Source of the DNA: Candidatus Nanopelagicales bacterium | GTDB lineage: Bacteria > Actinomycetota > Actinomycetes > S36-B12 | Assembly: GCA_018401415.1 (NCBI GenBank) | Contig: JAGYKV010000018.1 | Span: 276,039-340,038 of the forward strand | Direction of reading: 5' to 3' | DNA: 64,000 bases | In this document: positions 55,762 to 62,114 of the stretch, piece by piece | Numbering within the stretch: the first letter of the stretch is position 1 | Layout: every line of letters starts with the position of its first letter | Program-made: the position numbers and the translations under genes | The notes under the pieces: generated by a model | What the model was told of the DNA's origin: nothing | The model's input: only the letters and a program-made list of their open reading frames with translations | Database searches by the model: none

Positions 55762-56799
55762 GTGAACTCGATTGAATTGCGCGACGTCGATGTAGTAGTC
55801 ATTGGTGCAGGCATCAGCGGTCTGGCAGTCGCGGACGAATTGATCCGTTCAGGCCTCTCCGTCACCGTGTTGGAAGCTCGTGATCGCGTAGGTGGGCGAC
55901 TTCTTGGATCACCCCTCGACCTAGGTGCCTCGTGGTTTTGGCCGGGAGAGCAACGAGTTCTGACACTGGCCCAACGGCTTGGAGTGGAGACATTTGAGCA
56001 GTGTCGAACTGGTGATGCACTCATTGATGAACTCGCAGGTGTGCAGCGGTATCCAGGTAACCCCATTGATGTTCCTTCGTATCGTGTTGTTGGTGGAACC
56101 TCTGCATTAGCTACTGCTCTTGCTGCAGAGTTACCTCCCGAGACGATTCACCTTCAGCAGCCGGTGCATGAGATCACCGCTGATTTACGCATTGCAACTC
56201 CTGATCAACTGTGGCAAGCGAGCCACGTGGTCATTGCGCTACCACCAGCGTTAGCGGTTCAGGCAATAGCACTGCCGCGTGAACTCCCCACCGAACTCAT
56301 TGACGTTGCTGCCCGCACCCCGGTGTGGATGGGTGATTCGGTCAAGGTTGTCGCTCACTTTGAAGAACCTTTTTGGCGCAAAGAAGGTTTAGCAGGCGCT
56401 GCTATCAGCAGGCGCGGACCGCTTGGCGAACTGCACGACATGTCCGGGCCAAATGGTGAACCTGCCGCCCTGTTTGGGTTCGCCCGCGCTGCATCCATGC
56501 ATCCTGACATTAAGACGGATATTCGCGAACAACTTATTCGCATGTTCGGCCCACAAGCAGCAAATTCCACACAGCTACTTGTTCACGATTGGAGCAAGGA
56601 GCGGTGGACAACACCACCAAGCACCGGCGGACTTCCCGATTACGCAATGTTCGGCCACCCGGTGTTCCAAAAGCCGGCCATCGAAGGCCGATTGCACTGG
56701 TCATCTACTGAAACCGCACGCACTTACGCAGGTCATATTGAAGGCGCATTGGAAGCGGCCGAGCGAACCGTCGTTTCGATCTTGGGTAATCGTACATAG
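55762..56799 (+). CDS. FAD-dependent amine oxidase family protein
   Basis: I chose the GTG at 55762 (VNSIELRDVDVVVIG); the frame extends 12 codons upstream. The 345-residue flavoprotein has the motif VVVIGAGISGLAVADELIRSGLSVTVLEARDRVGGRLL, typical of monoamine oxidase-like proteins. Near the C-terminus it has LHWSSTETARTYAGHIEGALEAAERTV, the FAD-contacting motif (ST-E-T). It is shorter than classical amine oxidases (about 450). The substrate is unknown. It sits between the VapBC pair and a tRNA-Thr remnant, so it may have arrived with the accessory stretch. Confidence 0.87.
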   Translation: MNSIELRDVDVVVIGAGISGLAVADELIRSGLSVTVLEARDRVGGRLLGSPLDLGASWFWPGEQRVLTLAQRLGVETFEQCRTGDALIDELAGVQRYPGNPIDVPSYRVVGGTSALATALAAELPPETIHLQQPVHEITADLRIATPDQLWQASHVVIALPPALAVQAIALPRELPTELIDVAARTPVWMGDSVKVVAHFEEPFWRKEGLAGAAISRRGPLGELHDMSGPNGEPAALFGFARAASMHPDIKTDIREQLIRMFGPQAANSTQLLVHDWSKERWTTPPSTGGLPDYAMFGHPVFQKPAIEGRLHWSSTETARTYAGHIEGALEAAERTVVSILGNRT

Positions 56800-56807
56800 A
56801 AGTGGGC

Positions 56808-56855
56808 GAGCCTCCGGTCAGGATTGAACTGAAAACCTGCCGCTTACAAGGCGGT
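56808..56855 (-). repeat. Duplicated 3' half of tRNA-Thr (probable attachment-site copy)
   Basis: These 48 bp match 57424-57471, the 3' half of the intact tRNA-Thr, with three mismatches; the first 25 bp are identical. The copy includes the T arm and the anticodon stem-loop with TGT. The sequence that should form the D arm and the 5' acceptor strand (56856-56880) does not fit a tRNA. Direct copies of a tRNA 3' end on both sides of about 0.6 kb are the footprint of site-specific integration into the tRNA. No integrase is seen between the copies. Confidence 0.8.
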
Positions 56856-56910
56856 AGGTCCACTCAACCACTATTGAATTGCGTGTTGCGCAATGTGGTA
56901 CACTCGGATC

Positions 56911-57103
56911 GTGATCAAGTCTTTTAAGCACAAAGGCTTGCGCACTTTGTTTGAATCAGGAAAAGCATCCGGGTTACCGGCTCCACCCCCTTAAGGGTGG
57001 AAACGTTGGGCGGTGGTCAATCACCGTCAACGGGAATTGGAGATTGACATTCGAATTTCGTGACGGAAATGCGTATGTCTTGGATTATGAGGACTACCAC
57101 TGA
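56911..57103 (+). pseudogene. higB: HigB-type toxin with an internal deletion
   Basis: The N-terminal part from the GTG at 56911 (IKSFKHKGLRTLFESGKASGLPAP) is that of HigB/RelE-family mRNA interferases. After 27 codons it reaches TAA. The C-terminal part (HPLKGGNVGRWSITVNGNWRLTFEF and onwards, to VLDYEDYH) continues in the next frame and stops at 57103. About 25-30 residues between two His codons, normally containing the catalytic helices, are missing, with a frame change. The short repeat CAC at the junction suggests a slippage or recombination deletion. No active toxin can be made. The higA start overlaps the final TGA. Confidence 0.82.
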
Positions 57104-57408
57104 TGACTGAACTTAAGCCCATGCATAACCCGCCCCATCCCGGTGAGTTCATCTCGGAGGTCTATCTCGAACCATTCGGGGTTAGCGGCAGGGAACTGGC
57201 CCAGAAACTAGACGTCGCCGCCTCGACCTTAAGTCGGATCCTTTCCGGCATTAGCCGAGTGACACCCGAGATGGCGCTTCGTCTTTCCAAGTCACTTGGG
57301 CGTTCCCCGGAGAGCTGGCTGGCCATGCAGGATGCGCACGATCTTTGGCAGGCGCGAAAGCAGGTGGACCTTCGCCGGGTCACTCGCCTGAAGCTCGCCT
57401 CGGCCTAG
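57103..57408 (+). CDS. higA: HigA-type antitoxin
   Basis: The 101-residue protein is the canonical HigA/VapI type: PHPGEFISEVYLEPFGVSGRELAQKLDVAASTLSRILSGISRVTPEMALRLSKSLGRSPESWLAMQDAHDLWQARKQ, with an XRE helix-turn-helix at about residues 25-75. It is intact although its toxin partner just upstream is broken. It can still bind its operator and perhaps neutralise related toxins. It ends 14 bp before the 3' end of tRNA-Thr. Confidence 0.93.
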   Translation: MTELKPMHNPPHPGEFISEVYLEPFGVSGRELAQKLDVAASTLSRILSGISRVTPEMALRLSKSLGRSPESWLAMQDAHDLWQARKQVDLRRVTRLKLASA

Positions 57409-57421
57409 CGTGGACGTTCGC

Positions 57422-57496
57422 TGGAGCCTCCGGTCAGGATTGAACTGACGACCTACCGCTTACAAGGCGGTTGCTCTACCACTGAGCTACAGAGGC
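57422..57496 (-). tRNA. tRNA-Thr (anticodon TGT)
   Basis: On the minus strand the sequence folds as a standard cloverleaf. The acceptor is GCCTCTG with CGGAGGC (one G-T pair), the D arm GCTC/GAGC, and the anticodon stem ACCGC/GCGGT around loop CTTGTAA (anticodon TGT). The T arm is GTCAG/CTGAC with loop TTCAATC, the discriminator is T at 57425 and an encoded CCA lies at 57424..57422. Codons read are ACA and relatives. Its 3' half is duplicated at 56808-56855, so it serves as an integration site. Confidence 0.95.
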
Positions 57497-57593
57497 GAAA
57501 TAACGCAAAGGTGAGCATACCCATTCATGGGTGCACCCTTCGATCGGCGGTGGTCGGATCGATGGCCATGCACTTCATGTATGAGGTGGACTT

Positions 57594-58067
57594 ATGAGCC
57601 TATTGAGTTGCGCTGAAGCTGCTAAAGAGTCAGAGTCTGTGTCTCGATTGCGCAGGGCGGTTGCCATCAGGGCTCTGATCGCACTGGGCAATACCCAGCA
57701 ATCAGTGGCTGACTCCATGGGTATTAGTCAACCCGCTGTCAGTCAATTACTAAAGAGTTCGCACCGCATTGAAGAACTCAACTCCCAGGAAGCAATGAAC
57801 GTTGCCTCTCCCATTGTGAAGGAAGTTGCTCACGCACTGGGCTTCAGAGATATTGCCGTATTTGGATCAGTTGCTCGCGGAACGGCTCATAAAGAATCTG
57901 ATGTGGATTTCTTGGTTCAACCACCGCGCGGGGCCCAGATCCGAGAGCTCGTGGAATTTCGTGATCTCCTAGGTGAAGTCTTAGGCCGAGAAGTCGACGT
58001 CATTACCTATGGTGCGCTCAAGGCCGAGTTGGACTCTGATATTCGTCGCGAAGCAGTACTTTTGTGA
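57594..58067 (+). CDS. MntA-like nucleotidyltransferase antitoxin with helix-turn-helix domain
   Basis: The 157-residue protein starts at an ATG behind GAGGTGG. The N-terminus is a helix-turn-helix (AIRALIALGNTQQSVADSMGISQPAVSQLLKSS, residues 25-56). The C-terminus is a minimal nucleotidyltransferase with VFGSVARGTAHKESDVDFLV (GSxxxG at 91-96, Asp103, Asp105) and EVDVIT. In MntA-HepT systems this protein AMPylates and so inactivates the HepT ribonuclease. The added DNA-binding domain would let it act as repressor too. The toxin that should follow at 58067 is truncated. Confidence 0.88.
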   Translation: MSLLSCAEAAKESESVSRLRRAVAIRALIALGNTQQSVADSMGISQPAVSQLLKSSHRIEELNSQEAMNVASPIVKEVAHALGFRDIAVFGSVARGTAHKESDVDFLVQPPRGAQIRELVEFRDLLGEVLGREVDVITYGALKAELDSDIRREAVLL

Positions 58068-58325
58068 TGGATCGAGGCTCGCTAATAAGCTCATGCACTT
58101 GCAGGGATTGGTGAGATTGCGCGGCGCATGACTCAGAAAGGAATTGAGCCACCGAATTCCGTAGCGTGGGCAGATGCCGTGGCGAATCGAAATTGGGTAA
58201 TTCATCAATACGATGAAATCGATCGCGAAGTCACATGGAACGCATTGAGCATTTCAGTCCTCGAGTGGAGAGTGCTTTTCGATTCGGAATTTGCTGCTGC
58301 TCGTGATTTCCTAAATGAGGATTGA
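58068..58325 (+). pseudogene. Truncated HepT-type toxin
   Basis: The sequence after the antitoxin codes for the second half of a HepT/DUF86 protein: HALAGIGEIARRMTQKGIEPP, AWADAVANRNWVIHQYDEID (with the R-x4-H ribonuclease motif) and VTWNALSISVLEWRVLFDSE. In that frame TAA TAA occurs at 58083-58088, and the approximately 45 N-terminal residues of HepT are absent. An ATG at 58128 could start a 65-residue remnant. A working HEPN dimer is unlikely. This is the second broken toxin in the region with an intact antitoxin beside it. Confidence 0.75.
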
Positions 58326-58334
58326 GGAATCTTT

Positions 58335-58412
58335 ATGTTCACTGCGAGATACGAAAAGCACGTATTTATCTCCTAGGTGTTCATGCACGGGGAGGTAGAG
58401 ACACTGAACCCC
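58335..58412 (+). pseudogene. Relic of a quinone oxidoreductase 5' end
   Basis: Codon by codon, ATG TTC ACT GCG AGA TAC GAA aligns without gaps to the start of the oxidoreductase gene at 59695 for about 26 codons. Twenty-two bases are identical (from ACTGCGAGATACGAAAAGCA). The rest is diverged, and TAG stops interrupt at codon 14 and at 58412. It lies directly after the HepT remnant, just as the intact gene lies after the XRE gene at 59685. The two copies flank the AbiEii/XRE module. No function is expected. Confidence 0.75.
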
Positions 58413-58500
58413 TAGCACCCCACAATTGAGCGTATTGTGCGCGACTTCTAGCGGACCCTTGGACAGTTATTTGCACTGCGGAAAGAGGCTTTCCACTCAA

Positions 58501-58522
58501 ATATTATCATATATGATAATAT
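58501..58522. promoter_or_regulatory. 22-bp perfect AT-rich palindrome upstream of the AbiEii/XRE pair
   Basis: The 11-base arm ATATTATCATA and its exact complement form a perfect palindrome ending 6 bp before the ATG at 58529. It is followed by a direct repeat of ATATCTCCTC (58519-58528 and 58534-58543). The place and symmetry fit an operator for the XRE protein encoded second in the operon. There is no normal Shine-Dalgarno sequence before the ATG, so the operator may overlap the promoter of a leaderless message. Confidence 0.72.
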
Positions 58523-58528
58523 CTCCTC

Positions 58529-59248
58529 ATGGATATATCTCCTCGTGGCGGTGCGAGTGAGGTCTTGGCCACGGTGCTTGCGTCAGCCGGCCGACTGCAG
58601 GAGTTGGTTCCAGATGCCGTACTGGTCGGTGGCACCGCCGCTGCGCTGTATGCAGGTCACCGCGAGTCCTTCGATCATGATTTCGATCATGATCATGTGG
58701 TCGCGGATCTGGAGAAGAGGTACGCGGACATCCTTGAAGCGGTAGAAGCTTCCGACGGTTGGGCAACTTCTGTCAGGGCCTCGCAACCTCCATTGACAAT
58801 CCTGGGCTCCTTAAACGGGGTGGAAGCGGGACTGCGTCAGATGCGCCGGATCCGCCCCCTCGAAGTGATTCGCTTCGAGATTGATCAAGACACATCAGTT
58901 GTGATACCCACCGCTGAGGAAATGTTGCGGGTCAAGTCGTACCTCGTTGTGCAACGAAACTATGTGCGCGATTACCTAGATGTAGCCGCGCTATCAGACC
59001 TCATGGGTCTTGACATGGCTACCCAAGCATTGCGTGAAGTAGATGACTATTACTCCGATCGCTCCGAGGAGAAAGGTTCCGTGCTCACAGCACTTGTTGA
59101 GAGATTGGCCTTGCCGTTACCCCGTGATTCGGCCGTCATCGACGAACTGCCTCGCTACAAGGAACTGCAGCCGCAATGGCATGAGTGGCAGTCGGTGGTC
59201 CATCAATGTCAGCAGCTTGCTTTGCGTCTGGCTGGTGTTATCTCATGA
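58529..59248 (+). CDS. AbiEii/MenT-like nucleotidyltransferase toxin
   Basis: The 239-residue protein has the nucleotidyltransferase core VLVGGTAAALYAGHRESFDHDFDHD (GG at 34-35, Asp49, Asp51, Asp53). A second conserved segment is VVIPTAEEMLRVKSYLVVQRNYVRDYLDVAAL with Lys and Asp, the pattern of AbiEii/AbiGii/MenT toxins. Those block translation by adding nucleotides to tRNA acceptor ends. Its stop overlaps the XRE gene start (ATGA), making a bicistron. All key residues appear present, so it could be active. It is a toxin-antitoxin pair with possible phage-defence function; this is inferred from the family. Confidence 0.82.
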   Translation: MDISPRGGASEVLATVLASAGRLQELVPDAVLVGGTAAALYAGHRESFDHDFDHDHVVADLEKRYADILEAVEASDGWATSVRASQPPLTILGSLNGVEAGLRQMRRIRPLEVIRFEIDQDTSVVIPTAEEMLRVKSYLVVQRNYVRDYLDVAALSDLMGLDMATQALREVDDYYSDRSEEKGSVLTALVERLALPLPRDSAVIDELPRYKELQPQWHEWQSVVHQCQQLALRLAGVIS

Positions 59249-59685
59249 CTTTAACTTTCAGGAATGTCGATGCATCACCCTCTGATCCGGTAGCGACTTG
59301 GCCTTATGAAGCACTGGTCACTGCGATTGAGAGGGGGTTCGTCCAAGATTGGAAACCAATTTTCGAGAATGTCAGTGCGGAGCCGTGGGGGAATGTCGCA
59401 CGGAGCATTGAAAAGTACCTTTCTTATTCCGAAAGTGGAGGTGTTCCGACGCTGTTCTCACTCGCAGTTGAGATATCTCGCAAGAACCTGGAATCGCGAG
59501 AGAAAGAAGAAGTTGCCCGTCGCGTGCGAGAGGCGATAGCTGGCTCAGGGTTAACAGCAGCGGAGTTTGCCACCAGAGTAGGCACATCTGCATCACGCCT
59601 CAGCACTTATGCAACGGGCACCGTGACGCCCTCCGCCCACATGCTATTGCGCATTGAAGCTGCATCCTCTTCGAAAACGGAGTAA
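59245..59685 (+). CDS. XRE-domain antitoxin partner of the nucleotidyltransferase
   Basis: The 146-residue protein starts at the ATG at 59245 overlapping the toxin stop. Residues 1-90 form an unrecognised domain (MTLTFRNVDASPSDPVATWP, KYLSYSESGGVPTLFSLAVEI). Residues about 88-140 are a helix-turn-helix (VREAIAGSGLTAAEFATRVGTSASRLSTYATGTVTPSAHMLLRIE). The order toxin first, regulator second differs from classical AbiEi-AbiEii. The upstream palindrome is its likely binding site. Whether the N-terminal domain neutralises the toxin is unknown. Confidence 0.78.
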   Translation: MTLTFRNVDASPSDPVATWPYEALVTAIERGFVQDWKPIFENVSAEPWGNVARSIEKYLSYSESGGVPTLFSLAVEISRKNLESREKEEVARRVREAIAGSGLTAAEFATRVGTSASRLSTYATGTVTPSAHMLLRIEAASSSKTE

Positions 59686-59694
59686 TTTTCACCC

Positions 59695-60657
59695 ATGAAA
59701 ACTGCGAGATACGAAAAGCACGGACCTGCCTCCGAGGTGTTCATTCTCGGTGATGTTGAAACCCCACACCCTGGTGCCGGGCAGGTGAGAGTGAAGATTG
59801 CTTTTTCCGGAATCAACCCGACAGACGTCAAGAGTCGTGCCGGTGCGGTGGCTTCGGTGATCAATGAATTCCAGATCCCGCATCACGATGGATCCGGTGT
59901 GATTGACGCAGTCGGTGATGGTGTTGATCCGACTCGCATTGGTGAACGCGTGTGGCTGATGCTGGCGGCAAAAGGAAGTAGATACGGAACCGCGGCCGAG
60001 TACTGCATTGTGGATTCCGCATTGGCTCGGCAACTCCCGGACTCCGCCACTTTGGAGTTGGGAGCGACATTAGGCGTGCCAGCGGTCACCGCGGCATATT
60101 GCTTATTCTCCGACGGACCCATCCACGGTCAAAACGTTTTGGTTACCGGAGGAGCAGGTGCCGTAGGTCGCTGCGCAATTGAGTTGGCCAAGTGGGGTGG
60201 TGCTCGCGTTTACACAACGGTCAGTAGTGACAGCAAAGCGGCGGTAGCGCTAGCCGCCGGTGCAGATGTTGTGAGCAACTACTTGGTAGACGATGTCACT
60301 ACTGAACTCAGTGACATAGAAATCAATCGAGTTATAGAGGTGAATCTCGCCGCTAATCTTGAAAACGATATTGCCATTGCCCGACCCGGAATCAAGATTG
60401 TTTCTTATGCTGCCGATGGCCCTGATCCAGTTCTCCCACGGCGAGCGCTCATGACGGCGGGGGTCACCATTGAATTCATGCTGCTATTCACGGTGAATCC
60501 TGGCAAGTTCACTCAGGCAGTTGAACTCACCGAAAAAGCCCTGGCGGCAGGCGCTCTTACTAAACCCCCCACTCGCGTTCTCCCTCTCTCGGAGATTGCG
60601 CGCGCGCATGAGTTGGTTGAAGGTAAGTCGGCCGATCGGATCCTTGTAGAACTCTGA
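59695..60657 (+). CDS. NADPH:quinone oxidoreductase, MDR family
   Basis: The 320-residue medium-chain reductase without zinc ligands begins MKTARYEKHGPASEVFILGD and has IPHHDGSGVIDAVGDGVD. LGVPAVTAAYCLFSDGPIHGQNVLVTGGAGAVGRCAIELAKWGGARVYTTVSSDSK follows, with the NADPH-binding Rossmann turn. The C-terminus has LPLSEIARAHELVEGKSADRILVEL. It reduces quinones or enones; the natural substrate is unknown. A degraded copy of its first 26 codons lies at 58335, on the far side of the AbiEii/XRE pair. Confidence 0.93.
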   Translation: MKTARYEKHGPASEVFILGDVETPHPGAGQVRVKIAFSGINPTDVKSRAGAVASVINEFQIPHHDGSGVIDAVGDGVDPTRIGERVWLMLAAKGSRYGTAAEYCIVDSALARQLPDSATLELGATLGVPAVTAAYCLFSDGPIHGQNVLVTGGAGAVGRCAIELAKWGGARVYTTVSSDSKAAVALAAGADVVSNYLVDDVTTELSDIEINRVIEVNLAANLENDIAIARPGIKIVSYAADGPDPVLPRRALMTAGVTIEFMLLFTVNPGKFTQAVELTEKALAAGALTKPPTRVLPLSEIARAHELVEGKSADRILVEL

Positions 60658-60808
60658 AAAATCAGTGATCTGGTATCGGTATCGGTTCCGACAAAGGTGT
60701 CATCACTGTGAGCCGGTCGGGCTCTGTCGTGATTGCTATTCGTTTTCGTCATGATGCGTGTAAGTCGTACACTCCTAGCGGGGCTTTTCACACTAATGGC
60801 GAAGGCGG

Positions 60809-61594
60809 GTGGCAGTGGATCTGATCTTTCCAGGCCTGATCTACCCCGAACAGGTATCCGGATTGCCATGGTGGCCATTAGTCGTCGTCTTAATCGCGCT
60901 CGTGTTGATCAATATTGTGAATAACCGGGTTGCCCCCCAAACCCATTACCTGATGTGGGCCTTCGCCGGATCGGTGATTCTTCTCGCCATTGGCCTGCTG
61001 GATGGCAACGACTTCACCGACATGGGCTTGGGATTTGCCTATTTGCTGCCTGGATTGATTTGGGCGGTGGCATCGATTGCCCTGATCACCCTGGTCTACT
61101 TCATCAGTTCGATCTTCCGAAAAAGTCGCGAGGCATTCGCCGATCAACGAATTGGTGCCATGTCTGGGGGTCGACTCGCTTTCCAGGCATTCGTTGAAGT
61201 GCCCTTCGGCACCGTCTTGCTCGAAGAAATCGCTTTCCGGGCCGTGCTTTTTTCGATGCTCGCCCGAAGGTTCGGAGTGATCCCGGCCCTGGTCATCTCC
61301 TCGGTGATCTTTGGCCTGTGGCACATCTTGCCGAGTATTGGCACCCACGTGAACAATCCGGCCCTGGGGCAAATGGTCGGATCGGGGCGCAGGGGAGCGA
61401 TTCTCGCCGTGCTCGCAAGCGTGGTGACGACCACTCTCGCGGGAATCCTCTTCGTGGGCATGCGCATTGTGTCCGGAAGCGTTATTGCCCCCATGGGCTT
61501 CCACTGGGCGACCAATGGCTTGGGATACTTCTTCTCGTGGTTCCTGCTCAGATACCGGGCCCGACGAGATCGACGCGATTCCGGGGGTGAATGA
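60809..61594 (+). CDS. CPBP family intramembrane glutamic metalloprotease
   Basis: The 261-residue protein has about seven hydrophobic helices and the conserved CPBP (CAAX protease/bacteriocin-processing) motifs. These are EE in LLEEIAFRAVLFSML (Glu139, Glu140), FGLWHILPSIG with His and the C-terminal HWATNGLGYF. It probably cleaves membrane proteins or peptides. The start is a GTG at 60809; no strong ribosome site is visible. Its stop overlaps the DUF3263 gene start (ATGA). The 150 bp upstream show nothing else. Confidence 0.9.
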   Translation: MAVDLIFPGLIYPEQVSGLPWWPLVVVLIALVLINIVNNRVAPQTHYLMWAFAGSVILLAIGLLDGNDFTDMGLGFAYLLPGLIWAVASIALITLVYFISSIFRKSREAFADQRIGAMSGGRLAFQAFVEVPFGTVLLEEIAFRAVLFSMLARRFGVIPALVISSVIFGLWHILPSIGTHVNNPALGQMVGSGRRGAILAVLASVVTTTLAGILFVGMRIVSGSVIAPMGFHWATNGLGYFFSWFLLRYRARRDRRDSGGE

Positions 61595-61959
61595 CACGGA
61601 TGTCATTCAACGATTACGATAGCGTCTCTAAAGCGCTCGAATCCCATCCGGAACGAGCTGGGTCGCTGGAGGTCGAGAACATGTATCACGCCGTGAACGC
61701 TGGAACCGACAATTCGGGTTTATCCGACCGTGATCGTGGGATCCTTGAGTTTGAGCGTCAATGGTGGAAGTACTCCGGGGCCAAGGAAGAAGCGATCCGC
61801 GAACTCTTTGACATGTCCGCAACCCGCTACTACCAACTCATCAACAACTTGATCGATACCCCTGAAGCCATGGAATATGACCCGATGCTGGTCAAGCGGC
61901 TGCGCCGTCTGCGCTCAAGTCGGCAACAGGCACGAACCGCTAACCGCGCTAGTTCATAA
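61591..61959 (+). CDS. DUF3263 domain protein
   Basis: The 122-residue soluble protein carries the DUF3263 segment LSDRDRGILEFERQWWKYSGAKEEAIRELFDMSATRYYQLINNLIDTPEAMEYDPMLVKRLRRLR (about residues 44-110). This is an actinobacteria-specific helix-turn-helix-like domain suggestive of DNA binding. The ATG at 61591 overlaps the CPBP stop; a second ATG at 61600 is possible. A basic, Ser/Arg-rich tail supports nucleic acid binding. Function is unknown. Confidence 0.9.
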   Translation: MTRMSFNDYDSVSKALESHPERAGSLEVENMYHAVNAGTDNSGLSDRDRGILEFERQWWKYSGAKEEAIRELFDMSATRYYQLINNLIDTPEAMEYDPMLVKRLRRLRSSRQQARTANRASS

Positions 61960-62020
61960 TAAATTCCGGTTTTCCGGCTTACTATTTTGCTCAGATGATG
62001 AATTCACGTACAGTGCTTAA

Positions 62021-62055
62021 TGGCAGTGCTAAGTGGCAGTGCTAAGTGGCAGTGC
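62021..62055. repeat. 13-bp tandem repeat upstream of the solute-binding protein
   Basis: TGGCAGTGCTAAG is repeated at 62021, 62034 and (partly) 62047, about 60 bp before the start of the solute-binding protein gene. The unit contains AGTGCTAA, the same octamer as the right half of the CIRCE operator (GAGTGCTAA). The similarity may be chance, but each unit could give a weak HrcA-like or other repressor half-site. Otherwise the 155-bp gap shows nothing. Confidence 0.8.
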
Positions 62056-62114
62056 ACATAAATGGTGAAGTGTGTGGAAAATGTAAGTGAACCGCTGGGG
62101 AGGCAGGTGTCAGG

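Noticed and set aside
56808..56880. Second functional tRNA-Thr
   Set aside because: The 3' half is convincing, but the 5' half cannot pair with the acceptor strand (needed complement of CGGAGGC is absent) and the D arm does not form.
57498..57593. Further tRNA or att copy between tRNA-Thr and the MntA-like gene
   Set aside because: The sequence holds no cloverleaf and no third copy of the tRNA 3' half.
60657..60808. Regulatory site or small gene before the CPBP protease
   Set aside because: No hairpin, palindrome or well-composed short frame is visible; only the likely promoter region for the protease operon.
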